From Laburnicola sp. R22_1 (lineage: Eukaryota; Ascomycota; Dothideomycetes; Pleosporales; Didymosphaeriaceae), in the NCBI GenBank assembly GCA_014281115.1, contig JACONQ010000002.1:1674001-1738000 (forward strand): a stretch of DNA of 64,000 nucleotides. The letters are read 5' to 3'. Made by a program: the position numbers and the translations under genes. Each line of letters begins with the position of its first letter. Positions within the stretch are counted from its first letter, which is position 1. Positions 9,845 to 21,700 of the stretch are shown here, in pieces. The notes beneath the pieces are model-generated. The model did not search any database and was not told where the DNA came from. It saw nothing but the letters and a program-made list of their open reading frames with translations.

Positions 9845-12154
9845 ATGTCCAGCATGATCACGTTTGCCGCAAACAACGAGTTCTTCCGGAAGCGCAAGCG
9901 TAACTAGCCCGCGCGCGGTCCCCGTGAAAGCCATGCTAACCGCGTAGGCGTCCACCGCGCGTGTGAATCGTGCAAGAAGCGAAGGGTGAGCGAGCATGCT
10001 TCCGCAACCCCAGACAGAGTCGTGGTGCTTCTCTAACTGTCCAGTAGAAGCGCTGCAGCCATACCTTCGACGACGACACGGATGCCGGAAGCCCTACCAA
10101 AAGCGGACGGCCCGCGCCCCGCGCTGCTTCTGAACATCGCGCATCAGATGCATCTGCTGCCAGCTATCATGAACAAAGGGGCCATCGGGGCCATCTCCCG
10201 CACCATGGCCCTCACTCCATCATGGCGCCCTACAGCCCGAACGACGACCCCCCGGCCCAAACTCCTCCCAACTTCCTCGGCTACCTGAATCCTGAGGCCG
10301 TCCTCAGAGAACATGTGTATTCGGAGAAGGGTGGTAAGGTGACGCAGTCTCCCGTCATTCCCTCCATTGGACAGTGGATCGAAGGTGAAAACCCACGGCC
10401 ATTGACCAGTCTGCCCGGGTCGGCAGCTTCACGGCTTGAGGACACCAGCCCGGCGTCGAATCAGGAAGCCAAGGTCCAGCGTGCTCTACATCACTATCTC
10501 AACGCAGTGGGTGTCACTATTTTGCCGCCTCGCCAGTGTCAAGATGGCCTGCTCAATATTTACTTCGCCTATGTACATCCATTGCTGCCGCTCATTGACC
10601 AGGACGTCTTCTCGGAACGCTACACTCAAGGAACGGAGTCTCGTCTGCTGATGCAAGCCATATGTGTCGTCGCATCCAAGCACGCTGATGCGGCGAGCTT
10701 TCTCTGTTTGGGCGATGACCCTCGCAAGCTGGGCCCCCGCGAATTTTCTCATCGATTGTACAACGCTGTCATCGCGGGCATCGAGGCCAGACTTGAAAAG
10801 AACCGTGTCGTGCTGATACAGGTGCTTGCACTTATATCACTGCACGTTGAAGGTCCCGACGGGGCAGAACAAGCGTCCATGCATCTTGCGCAGGCTATCC
10901 ACCATGCGCACACATTCGGTCTGCAATTCGGCCATCAGTGGAAGAACCAAAAATCAGAAGACCAAGAAAATTTAGAGGACTTGTTCTGGTGTCTGTGGAG
11001 TCTCGACAAGATCAATGCTTGCATGAACGGAAGACCGCTCATAATGCACGATCGCGACAACAGTCTGACGAAGCTGCCCACGGACCCGGAGAAGCGATCT
11101 AGTCCTTTTGGTGTTTGGCTGCAAATAGCAGAGATGCTCGACAAGGTGATCGACTATTACCGACCCGGAAGTAAGGCAGAAGAGACGGGGTGGGAAGGCG
11201 ATGATTTCTTGGGCTTTGAGGAGATGGTTGGCGATGGAGAGGACAAGCTTGAAGGTCCCATCATGAGTGAGTTCTTCTCCACCTAAGCACGAAAAAAACT
11301 GACCAAATATAGGTCTTCTGTCCCTCTTCCACCACACTATGTGCATGGCCTCACACAAATCACTCTCGATAAATGCTCCAGTCAAATCGACGCCATCCTA
11401 CGTCCGCCAAAGTCTATCAGCCACTCGAGTAATACATCTACTCAACGCAGAAGCTCCAGAACGCCTACCGCCACTTCCGTTGGTCCCGTATGCACTCTCC
11501 GTAGCGCTTAGTGTGGTATACCGACACTTTCGCTCCAGGAGACTAAAGGTGCACATCAACCGCGCAACAGAAGAACTGAAACAATGTGTCATGCTGCTCA
11601 ACCGCCTGCGCTTCGCGTGGTGGTCAGCAGGCACAATGGCCGACCTGGGTACCGCGGTCCTCAACAACGCAGACCGCAACACACGCACTGCAAACACACC
11701 CGCAACAATGCCTGACCACTCCACACCATCGAAGCTTCATATGCCTAGACAAGAACCTACGCAGCAAATCCTAAAGCATCAACCTCCTGATCCCAGCCAT
11801 TGGCCAATCCTTGACAACACAACCCCCATCGACCCCCGCCTGCAGAATCCAACCTCCGCGCCCTCGCCCAACATGACAACCCTACTAAATCCCCTTCCAC
11901 CTGCTCCCACGCCAGGTCAGCATCCGACTAGCAGCGAACGAGGCTCTCATCAGCACCATCCCGCAGCACTCCAACTAGCTCCTCCTCCCGGCACGTACGA
12001 CTTCCCGGACGCGAGCCCCGATTGGCTGAACTTCGACACGGCGTTTGAGAACTTTGAAAGTCTGCTTGGGAGCTCCGGCGCGGATATGAGTAATGAGCTG
12101 TTCAAGCCTTTGAATTATGAGAATCTGGACGGGTTTTTGGACGCGAATGCTTGA
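9845..12154 (+). CDS. Fungal-specific transcription factor with half zinc cluster (cutinase factor 1-beta-like)
   Basis: Four exons join in frame: 9845-9899, 9948-9985, 10048-11266, 11313-12154, giving 717 residues. A second in-frame ATG at 9854 could also serve as start. The basic N-terminus RKRKRVHRACESCKKRRKRC resembles the first half of a Zn2Cys6 cluster (C-x2-C-x6-C, then SHTF). No second CxxCx6C follows within the next 100 residues, so only three of the six ligands are seen. A disordered stretch leads to NPEAVLR and then the middle homology region (YFAYVHPLLPLIDQDVFSER, LLMQAICVVASKHAD, LFWCLWSLDKINACMNGRP). The C-terminus is Pro/Thr/Ser-rich and ends in an acidic segment, a likely activation domain. 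The N-terminal pattern and the NPEAVLR element recall the cutinase/fatty-acid regulator group; this is a recollection, not a search result. It has no visible tie to the cluster that starts at 12.8 kb. Confidence 0.8.
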
Positions 12155-12791
12155 GTTGTAGTGGGTTTCGTGGGAAGGCCCCAGTTAGTCCGTTTTTTTT
12201 TTTTTTTTTTTTTTTGAGTAGGTGGGATTTGACTGTGGCGTTGTGGTTTCGGGCGTGTTGAATGTGGTGAATGAGCTCTTAGGAGGAGAATACTCTGTTT
12301 ATATATCTAACTGAGGCGCCTTCTGGATTGGAAAAGGACCTCGAGTGACGAATCGAGTTGGTAGGGTACTTTGACCGGCATTTCTTCATAAGATGAGATA
12401 TTTCTCTCGGTAGGTATGGCTTTTGGCGTTGTTTCCTTGGGGGAAGAGCACTGTTAATGTTGTTGTAGTATACCATGCGTTCTTATTCAACGTGGGTATT
12501 ATCTAAAGCTGTAGATCTCATGCGAAAACTATCTTATCCGTGATTCTACTCTCCCGCCATTTGACGAAGCTTTTGACTCTGTTATCATTCCACTAACCAT
12601 GGGATCTCCTGCTCCTATCAATTAGAGGTTAATCTCTCTTGCCGTACGCCACTGATGACATGTGTGGTCAGTGGCCTACATACAAACACCACGACGCGAA
12701 TGGATTCAACACAGTCACCCTAGCCAATCCCTAGAAAATAACACGAGAAGAAGCTCCTTTATTATAAAAACCGCGTAAATTTTGTAGGTTA
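12155..12791. other. Convergent intergenic region with a 23-bp poly-T tract
   Basis: Tail-to-tail spacer between the regulator (+) and the questin-oxidase-like gene (-). A run of 23 T lies at 12193-12215, just behind the regulator's stop. No gene is visible. It marks the left border of the metabolite cluster by gene content. Confidence 0.5.
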
Positions 12792-14358
12792 CTAGGCTTG
12801 CTGTTCTTGGGACTCCACATCCGGCTTAAAATTCCACGCGTTCTCAAGCCCACCATAAAACACCCACCGGATCTGGTTATACACGACCATTTCCCCTCCG
12901 AACCCGATTCTGTTCGCCATCGTCTCCGCCAGTTGGGATGGCAGGGAGGAACCACCTTCTTCAAAAGCGCCCTCGATCGAGTCCATTGCCATATGAGCAA
13001 TCGTGATAATGTGCTCTTTTGAAATGGGGAGGTTCGTCGGCGGAGGCGTACTCAGCTGCTCAGTGGCGTACAGCGCGCGAATCAATTTAGCCGCGTGGCC
13101 TTCGTCGCGGTAGACAATGGCACGGTGGAAGAGTTCCTTCCACCCATGTTGTGGATGCAGAGGCGCGTATTCCAAAATGCGGTTTGGGTAGAAGGCTGGA
13201 CTGCCCGTGCCGGCATACATGACTGCATCGATTCGCCCCTTGGCCTCTAGTAACCGGGCCTTTTCCTCATCGGACAGCCAATCCTGGGCCAGCATGGATG
13301 GGTAGAAAACCGAAAGCGTGGCAGCGTGCAGAGTGACGAAATCGAGGAATACACGTTTTCCGGGTCGCTGTGCCGCGGCAATCATGTACGCCGCGGTGTA
13401 CATTATGTCTGCCAGTCCGCGCTGTAGGCCCTCTGGGGTGGGAATGACCTGGAACTGGGCGAGATGGGGAGCGAGTTGCTCGGCGCTGACGCGCTTGAGG
13501 AAGCCATCTGGGATCTTGTTGAAGGGATCAGAGTCCTTGACGCCATTAGCGACCATGGGATCACGCTGAAAATTTTCGAGGACCTGAAGAAGGGGTGCTG
13601 AGGGAAGAGATTTGTTCGATCGGGTGTGTTCTTCGGTGGCAAGTAGGATGGCCTTGGGCCAGTTCTCGTGCACACAGGCCCCTGCGAGCGCCTCGGCAAC
13701 GATGCTGGGCTGGTTGAACTCGATACCGCAACCAAGATGGATGATCGGATGCACAAGGTCTAAAGTACTAAATGTCAGAGGAAAGATGTTACAATTTCTA
13801 GCTCTTGTGGCTTGCTTACCAGCATACATGCGACCATGGATATCGACGGCTCGATCGTCACTGTTCAGAACGTATTTCTTGATGACGGCTGGTACGCCCA
13901 GCTCAGCAACCTCGGTCTCAAAATACTTCAAGTAATCTGTGTAACGTTCATCCTTCCCAAGACATGCCTCAAATGCTTTGGGTTCGCGAAGATCCAGATA
14001 GTTCATCTCCTCTGCAACTTTGCCATCTTTGTGCACGGGTGCTTGATATGGTACGTTGTAATCATACATGTCCTGAATCTCAGCTGGCGTGGCACCTAGA
14101 GCCCAAAGGGCGAGTAGGTGATGAGCAAGATGATCTCAAAAAGTAGGTTAGTTTCAAGGCTAGAAAAGCCAATCAACGACTATGCTTACTGTGAAGCGTG
14201 TCCTTCCATCGCGTATGGTATTGGTCATGATTCAGTGTCAGAAGCGCTGATGTCAATTTCGCGCTTTCTTCTGTGAGGTTCTCGGCGTGAGTATATCCAG
14301 GAGTGGTGCCAGGAGACAAGATCACCTTGTTAGGCGTTGCGGTCTCGTTGGCGATCAT
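12792..14358 (-). CDS. Questin-oxidase-like Baeyer-Villiger monooxygenase (DUF4243 / AflY family)
   Basis: Three exons on the minus strand: 14358-14190, 14134-13820, 13759-12792, giving 483 residues. The 60-bp intron 13819-13760 has no stop and a length divisible by three, so a plain frame reads through it; removing it gives the expected GRMYADLVHPIIHLGCGIEF. The first intron has a gAG acceptor. Family marks include HLAHHLLALWALGATPAEIQ near residue 60, the His-containing HPIIHLG segment, and HAATLSVFYPSM in the C-terminal half. Relatives are cofactor-lean Baeyer-Villiger enzymes acting on aromatic polyketides, such as questin oxidase in sulochrin-type pathways and AflY/HypA in aflatoxin biosynthesis. 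Here it would cleave or expand a quinone ring of the PKS product. It shares a 343-bp divergent promoter with the SnoaL-like gene, which supports co-regulation. Substrate is unknown. Confidence 0.88.
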
Positions 14359-14701
14359 GTTGCTACCGATGATTGAAAATTTTTATGGTGTGGGCTTGTG
14401 TGGAGCAGAAATACACAATGCGATGCAACGAGAAGACGGTGATGATAATTTGAGTTACGCATTCATCTTGCACCTACCTTAGGTAATGTAGATCTCGGGC
14501 TGTGTGAAGCCCAAAGCCGACCTTCAATGGCGGCGCGCCAACGGTAGCCGAAAGTGACCAGGGCCCCGATTTCGCAGCCCGCAAAACCACAACGTTACGC
14601 GGCAACTTCAAACTCTAAAGTGAACGACTCGAATCATAAGTTATGCAGCATTCCAAGGAAATAATAGTCTCAGCAGCAGCGCATCATCATCTGACATTAC
14701 A
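14359..14701. promoter_or_regulatory. Shared divergent promoter, questin-oxidase-like / SnoaL-like genes
   Basis: 343 bp between two divergent starts. It holds the motif TACCTTAGGTA (14475-14485) and an inverted pair GGGCT..AGCCC at about 14495-14512. There is no exact TCGN5CGA site. Co-expression of the two flanking genes is inferred from the layout. Confidence 0.55.
14475..14485. repeat. Interspersed motif TACCTTAGGTA (also 18075-18085 and 55788-55798)
   Basis: Three exact copies of this near-palindromic 11-mer occur, all in intergenic DNA, while about 0.02 would be expected by chance in 64 kb of random sequence. Role unknown. Confidence 0.7.
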
Positions 14702-15232
14702 ATGGCACCGCCCGTATCCGATGTCTCCGCCAAGCTAAATTCACTCACCATGGCCCATTCGATGTCTCTCCCCATCAAGCTATCTCCCGCTCTTACGCCC
14801 CGAGAGGCCATCACGGATGCTCTCCACCGCTACGCGCTCGGAATGGACACGAACGACGCCGAGCTTTTCGACTCCGCCTTCGCCGAAAATATTCGCTGGA
14901 ACTTGAATGGGAAAGTCTTCGAGGGACTGGAGGCAATCCATAAGAACCTTTACGACCCCACAATCAGCCAGCTGGACACAACGCATCATTTCACCAACAT
15001 TCGCATCAATATCGCCGACGATGAAAAGGAGGCTGCCATGTCGGCAATCTTCCTCGCACAGCACTTCCACCTTGGTGAAGGCAAAACGCCGGGCTCATCG
15101 CGGTTCCTATCAGGCGGGACTGTTTATTTAGAGTTTACGAAGGTTGAAGAGGGCTTGTGGAAGATCAAGTTCTATACAACCAAGTCTATCTGGTTTGATG
15201 GCGATCGAAAGAAAGTCATGGGGCATGACTGA
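14702..15232 (+). CDS. SnoaL-like / NTF2-fold polyketide cyclase or dehydratase
   Basis: A single-exon gene of 176 residues, the right length for one alpha+beta-barrel (NTF2-like) domain. Visible family features are the helix LTPREAITDALHRYALGMDT, the following DAELFDSAFAENIRWNLNG, and a histidine-rich strand region (DTTHHFTNIRIN). The C-terminus is amphipathic and ends GDRKKVMGHD. Proteins of this fold in polyketide clusters act as cyclases, isomerases or dehydratases without a cofactor. It sits head to head with the Baeyer-Villiger gene and next to the transporter, so a tailoring role is likely. An in-frame ATG at codon 17 is an alternative start. The exact reaction cannot be read from the sequence. 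Confidence 0.8.
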   Translation: MAPPVSDVSAKLNSLTMAHSMSLPIKLSPALTPREAITDALHRYALGMDTNDAELFDSAFAENIRWNLNGKVFEGLEAIHKNLYDPTISQLDTTHHFTNIRINIADDEKEAAMSAIFLAQHFHLGEGKTPGSSRFLSGGTVYLEFTKVEEGLWKIKFYTTKSIWFDGDRKKVMGHD

Positions 15233-15851
15233 GTCGGTACTGTACTTGGGATTGGGCGCAAAGTGTTGGAAGTGCCAACAACACACTGCAGACCGCAATA
15301 CGTGGACGTTGATTAGAAGTAAAATCTGATGTTGCTTTCACGGAAAATCCTCGCAGTGTGATGTAATCTGACAAGGTTTGAGAGGAGGAAAGCGAATCTT
15401 GTTCGGGCAACTGTAGCGAGCAAGCTGGCCAACCTGCCAATGATGTATCCTTTTTGATCTTCATGCCGGGCATCGAAGATCAATGCGCATTGGTCAGATG
15501 ATGGCGTCTAAGCTCAGCGCCTCCCGCCTGGGCATTGCTTAATAGGTGATTCGGGACCCGAAGCTGCGGTACCTATCTCCGCTTAGAGTGAAACGGGGGC
15601 CACATGCATACGCTAATTCCTTTTACCTCCGTGCACTCGGCCTTAACAGCAACATATTCGGGAATATGGCCGCGGGAAGGCTCTCCATGTTCGAAGATCT
15701 TTCTATTAGGCCCGTGTAAACTCCTGTGAGCTGTCTTATATGTTTGTCTAGCTTAGCTTTGTGTTTTCGCACAACCGCACAGCACCTCTTGATTAACCAC
15801 GTTGCGCCCTACTCCCTCTTCAATCCTCCTTGCACGACCAACATCAACGGG
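15233..15851. promoter_or_regulatory. MFS gene promoter region with a TCGN5CGA palindrome
   Basis: 619 bp between the SnoaL-like stop and the MFS start. It contains the perfect 13-bp palindrome TTCGGGACCCGAA (15550-15562), which includes an exact AflR-type site. No gene is seen. Confidence 0.55.
15551..15561. promoter_or_regulatory. Candidate AflR-type binding site (TCGGGACCCGA)
   Basis: An exact match to TCGN5CGA, the consensus bound by AflR-family Zn2Cys6 dimers, about 290 bp before the MFS start. The cluster encodes an AflR-type protein. The consensus has only six fixed bases, so single hits are expected by chance; the extended palindrome (15550-15562) adds some weight. Confidence 0.5.
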
Positions 15852-17484
15852 ATGGCATCGCAAGGGTCCCAACCCTCCGATGCTGCTGCGGCAGAGAAAC
15901 AGGACGCCGAATCGCCTGTTGCGAAACCCAAACCTCAGTCTGTGCCACGCTCCCAGCGAAGAGGCCTCTTGGGTCGGGTCACCATCATCCCAGAGGTCGT
16001 GAATCCGTACGAGTACAAAAATGGAACCAAATGGCTGATGACCGGCATCGTCTCCATGGCAGCCTGCACGTCATCGTTTGGCTCCTCGATTTTCTACCGT
16101 GAGTAGCCAGATACCTCGCTCACGCGCGTCTCTGTGCATACGCATTGAACAATCGGACTGACATTGCGAAGCGGCTTTGAGCGAGGTTGCTGTAGCCTTG
16201 AATACGACCAGCACTGTGACAAACTTGTCATTGGCATTCTATATGCTTGCCATGGCCATCTCCCCATTGTGGTGGTGAGTTAGGTCCAGACATACCCCTC
16301 CGTCAAGCCTACCAAGCTGAACATTTTCCAGGTCTGCCTTCTCCGAGAAATTGGGCCGTCGCAACACGTACTTCCTCTCCTTCTCCATCTTCGTGGTCTT
16401 CTCCGTCATCAGCGCTGTGAGCGCTAACATCGCCATGCTCATTGTCATGCGTATTCTCAGCGGAGCTGCCGCAGCTTCGGTGCAGGCAGTTGGGGCCGGC
16501 ACCGTTTCCGACGTTTGGGAACCAAAAGAACGAGGTCGCGCCATGGGCGTCTTCTACCTTGGACCACTCTGTGGCCCTGGGCTCGCCCCCATCATAGGAG
16601 GCGCCCTGACGCAGAACCTGGGCTGGCGGAGTACACTGTGGTTCCTCGCCATTTTCGGCGGCGCCCTACTCGCCCTCATCATTTTCTTGCTCCCAGAGAC
16701 GCTAAAGCACAAGACACCGACCGAGAGCGCCGAGCCCGACGTTAGGAGCACAGGGCAGAAAGTCATCAGTGGCATCTTCGGCCCGCCCAAGGTGCTGTTA
16801 CTCATACGACATCCGCCTGTGCTCGTGACCGTTTATCTGGGCGCCATCGCATTCGGCTCGCTCTTTATTCTCAATATCGCGATCCAGGCCAACTTCGGCA
16901 AAGCGCCCTACAACTTTGATGATACCCAGGTCGGCCTCTTGTATCTGGCGCCGACGCTTGGATATGCCATCTCTTCGCTGCTCGGCGGCCGCTGGGTCGA
17001 CTACATCATGGCACGGGAGGCGAAGAAAGTAGGTCGCTACCAGGAAGATGGCAAACTCAAGTACCTCCCGGAGGACCGCATGAAGGAGAACATCTGGCTG
17101 GCAGCGACGCTATGGCCGGCCGCCCTGATCTGGTACGGCTGGGCTGTTGACAAACATCTGCACTGGTCCGTATCAGCTGTGGCAAGTGTATTTTTCGGCA
17201 TCGGTAGTATGCTCGCGTTCGGGGCGGCTACGACGATGCTCACAGAATTTGTGCCGGGACGATCATCCAGCGGCGTTGCCATCAACAATTTCCTCCGCAA
17301 CGTCTTCTCCTGCACGGCTGCTATCATTACCCAACCGCTCATTGATGCCATGGGTACCGGCTGGATGTGCACTATGTTCGGGTTGTTGTGCTGGGTGAGT
17401 GCCAATGCGGTCATCTTTGCGTTGGTGACACAGCATAAGAAGTGGAGGGAGGTTATGGACAGGAAGCTAAATCAGAAGAAATAG
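15852..17484 (+). CDS. Major facilitator superfamily drug:H+ antiporter (DHA1-type exporter)
   Basis: Three exons join in frame: 15852-16098, 16172-16274, 16332-17484, giving 500 residues. The ATG at 15852 is preferred over an in-frame one at 15726 because the latter adds a non-conserved leader. A cytosolic N-terminus of ~75 residues precedes the first helix. Signatures include the loop WSAFSEKLGRRNTYFLSF (motif A region between helices 2 and 3), RILSGAAAASVQAVGAGTVSD, and motif-C-like GPGLAPIIGGAL with the LGWR loop. Twelve hydrophobic helices can be traced with a long central loop (about 215-245). It would sit in the plasma membrane and export the cluster product or an intermediate, and might give self-protection. 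Its promoter holds a TCGN5CGA palindrome, consistent with control by the cluster regulator. Confidence 0.9.
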
Positions 17485-18706
17485 TGCTGTTAGCCGTTGG
17501 TGAACAAGCAGGAAGCGTTGACGGCAGGAAGTGCGTTGACGACAGGAAGCGGTACGCTTTGGGGGGAAATGATTCGGAGGAATAGGATGAGCATGTCTGG
17601 CTTCACCTCTTATAGGTATGACTTTGCGTGAACCAGGTTTCATGCATAAATAGACGATACTCGATCCCAGAAGGGTCGCAGTCGGGCTTCCATTGGATAT
17701 TAGATAGGTCTTGTTTAATGCGAAAAAATTGCTTCACATTCTTCTTCGCGCAGTTCTTCTCGACTCGACAGGCCCGCCAAAGTGTGTGTCGCATTTTAAT
17801 CCCATTTACACAGACTGCTGCTGCTTGTGAGCCAATGCTTACAACAAGCAGTAAGTCCGCTATGAGGGATGCTCCGCCGTATTACAATGCTGTCAAGTGT
17901 CGACTGTTGCTCGGTAGTATAGTGCGAAGTCCTGTGCGAGTGATGGACGAACAGAAGGGGACTGAGTTGATTCATCCTGTAACAAAGTGGAGTGTAAGAT
18001 TGATGGAGGAATCGGCTGTGAGGCCTGACTGTGGAACCTAGTGCTTACATAATGGCGGGTAAACAATGAGACGGTACCTTAGGTAAGCACCTGCCAGGTT
18101 CCTGGGGTTGCTCCTTCCAACACATCCTTCATCTGACTTATCTGCTATACAATTCAATTGAATTGTTTTTCGGAATAGTGATCATGTTTCATATGTGTCT
18201 CGACCCCGGAAGAAAGTAGTCATTGCAAGTCTTCCAATCAATTCCAACTCAGCTCATCCACAGCCATCCATGTACAACTCGCTACGACAGCATCGCACTT
18301 GTTGCATGTCATACAAAAGCGATTCTCACCATTCGGTGTTTCAATCTCCGAGTACTTGAATTAAATCCACCGTACCGGGGTGAAAGGCGAAGGTGAGTGC
18401 CTAGTCTTCATGTCACAAAACATGTCCACACCCACCAAAAAGATACGATTACTAGGCTGGCTAGATAGCCAGCCAAGAGAACAAGACTCAGTGAACATAA
18501 ACCGCCTCGCGCCCAAGTAGGCCATACGAGTAATAACAATCAACTGGGCCCTCAAAACGGACTATATCAAGGAACGTCTTCAATTTGTATACCAAGATTC
18601 TAAGCTAATCGAAACTAAACAAAGAAAATACCTGAACTCCAAATTGATCACCTCCCCACCAATATCTCGATTTTCGTACATATATACAATCTCACACCAA
18701 ACCAAA
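17485..18706. other. Convergent intergenic region, no gene supported
   Basis: 1.2 kb tail to tail between the MFS gene and the PKS. Short frames are present but show no family pattern. Contains one TACCTTAGGTA motif (18075-18085) and the palindrome CAATTCAATTGAATTG near 18151-18166. Confidence 0.5.
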
Positions 18707-21700
18707 TCAATTAAGAAACCCAATCTCCCGCCAGACATGGACATACTTCCTGATGACTTCCTCGCTCACGGTGCCCACGCTAGCTAGCGTCTTGGAATCC
18801 TCACAAGCCTTCTTCGTATCGAGCACCAAGCCCCCACAAGACATGCGCAAATAGTTGCTATCGAGGAACTCGAGAAGCGTAGCAGCGGGGTTGTTGCGCT
18901 GCGGCGCATTGCGTACGCGCTGAAGCCAGGCTTCGAAAGGAATGAGATTCGGAATACCGAGGGCGTCGGCCAAGATGGCGTTGACGTCTTTCCAGGACTG
19001 GCCGACAGGATTCTCGATGTGGTAGATGGGATGAGGCGATCCTTCGGCGAGGACGAGATCGGCCAGGCTGGCTGCGATGTCATTAACAGGGGTCCAGAAG
19101 ACGGTGCCGTCGACGTCTGGCAGCGCGTTGAGTGTCTGGCTCGATTTGACCAGGAAGCCGAAGTGCTCCATCGGGTTCCAGTAGCCGCTAGTCTTGGAGC
19201 CAGCGATCTGGCCGAGGCGTACAGCCATAGTGCGGAAGTGCGCGGGATGTTTGTGGAGCGTCTCGTCGAGCATGCGCTCGCAACCCCATTTGGCGTCGCC
19301 GTAGCCGTTGGGTAGCACTGCGTCGATTCCGAAACGGTCTTCAGGGACTAGGGTCCTTGTCTTGCCATCGTAGCCCTCGAGACCGTAGTGCCCAACGACT
19401 CCAATGGAGGAGACCATCTGGAAGCTGAACTTGAAGTCACCAGACGGTCGCCGAGAGACTACGTGGCCAGCGAAGTCGATGAGATTGCGCATGGTCTGAA
19501 ATTGCGACTCAAAGCCAGCCAAGGCGCGCTTCGCACTCATAGGCCATGCGTTATGGACGAGATGGGTAACAGAACATACGAGCTTTTCGTATTCCTGGGC
19601 TGGAAGACCAAACATTGGCTTGGAGCTGTCGGTTTGTAGGACGACGAGCTTCGGTTTGATTTTGTCGAAGGAGCGAATACCCTTGCCTCTCATAGCCTTT
19701 TGTTGTCGCTGGTAGGGCTCGGTGTTGTTCTCGCGATTGAGGCAAACCACAGTCTTGATGTCGGGGAGCTGAGCGATGTGGTCGACTAGATGGCCGCCTA
19801 GACTGCCAGACGCGCCCGTCACTAGGACGACTTTGGCAGTATCGGATATGGCATCAGAGGACAGAGAGGGTACAGGTGCGGAGAAACCAGCGGTATACTT
19901 CTGGACCAAAGTATCAACAGCAGCCTTGCGAGCTGTTATAGCAGCAATGTCTTCCTTGGTTCGAAATGGCGTGCTGGGCTTTTCTTTCTCTGGCACCGGC
20001 GTTGGGGCCAAGGCCTCACTCACGGCCACAGGCTCAGCTGGGCTACTTGCAGCCATGTCCCCTAGAAGCATTTGCCTGAGGTCGGCCACAGTTGGACATT
20101 CCAGAAACAATGACTCATGCTGGATGTCAAGCTCCAGTTCATCGCGCAGTCGACTCACGATAACGAGCGACAAGAGGGAGTCGACTCCGGAATCGGCAAA
20201 GTCGGTGGAGTCAGTAAGTTCTTCCACGGCAATTCCGCTTTCCTCTGATACAATCTGGAGGGCGCGCTGGAAATCGACCTTGAGCTCCACAGAGTCGTTA
20301 GGCGTGACCGGCGTAGTGGCTCCTGTAGCGCTCGATCCGAAGTTGGACGAGGAGTCGCTACAACTGGACGAGCTGGTAGTCTCACTAGACCCTCCACCCA
20401 AGAAAGTTTTGAGGTCGCGAACGCTAGGACATTCAAAGAACAGGGCGTTGAAGTCAAGGTCGACATCGAGTTCTTCCTTGAAGCGAGCTGAGACAGTTAA
20501 ACCAAGGAGCGAGTCAATCCCGACATCGCCAAAGATGGTATCATCAGTAAGATCCGATAGGGAAAGGCCACTTTCTTCGGCGATAATCGCCAGAGCCCGT
20601 GCAATCTTGGGCGCATTAGACACTTCAGTTGCGCCCGTTGCGGGAAGTGAGATCGGTGTGGGCGCCTCCTTCTTCTGGGCGGGCTGCTGCTTCTGCGACT
20701 TGGCTCCGCTTTCAATTGAAAGGATAACCTTGAGAACGCGACGTGGTACCCCTTGGATCTAGGAAACAGTGAGTACATATCTCGAGTATGCAGAAAGTTG
20801 GGAACGTACCGCAATCTGTCCAAAGAAAGCAACGATTTTCTCGCCATCAAAGATGACCACGTCGCCATGCCAAAGCTTGTCATCGCCCTCCTTCATGCGC
20901 GTGTAAGTGGTGTACTTCTTCTCGAAGTCCAGGGGTTCAAAGATCTGGAAGGAACCCCATCCATGATTCATGAAGACCTCCGCATCTAGGTCGGTGCCGT
21001 CATTGCAGTTCATGGCAAAGCCGCACGACTGCGTAAGGGAGTCGATAACGGCGGGGTGGGTGTGGTAGGTACCTCCTCGCTTGACCGTGCCGAAGCTTAA
21101 CTGACTCGTGGCTTCTAGCGTGTTGCTGTTTAGTACGATTTCATCGATTGCGCGATAGTCATCGTGGAAGCGCGCCAGCGGTCGAATGGCGCGATAGACC
21201 ATTGGGCGGTTGAAGCGAGCAGACACCCCAGAAGCGATTCCGTCTCGAAGAACCTGCATCTTTTGCTTGACATTCGCAGCATCTTCCTGGAGCTTCTGTA
21301 GCAAAGCTCTGTTCTTGAAGCGTAGAACGCAGCGCGAATGCTCCTGCAGCTTCTGGTTGTTCTGGGTCCGATGTCGTTAGTGAAGTTTTTGGTGGGAGTA
21401 GAGATTGTTGTACACTTACATTAAAGGACATGAACTTGACGATTGCCGCATTCGACAACCAATCAACCTCGGCGTGAGCTTGAAGGAGCTGCTGAGTTGC
21501 GCCAGCACGCAGTATCATAGCCTTGGAGATTGTCATGTCGGAAACATCAACAAGACTCTCCTCTTGGTCGGGACGATAGCGCTTGAGAAGGTAGGCTCCA
21601 AGGGTTAACGCAATATCAGCGTAAACTGACGGAGTGCAGAGGGGTATCCCGTCAACTTCATGTCCCTGTACCAGTGGGCTGAGGTCTTTGCGTGCAATAT

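Noticed and set aside
13760..13819. An apparent 20-residue insertion in the questin-oxidase-like protein
   Set aside because: It is a 60-bp intron without stops (GTAAGC..TTTAG); removing it restores the family sequence.
17628..18041. A possible small gene between MFS and PKS
   Set aside because: The translation shows no domain, signal peptide or splice-supported extension.
19776..20762. A 328-codon plus-strand frame
   Set aside because: It is antisense to the ACP and linker part of the PKS; its Ser-rich translation mirrors that sequence.
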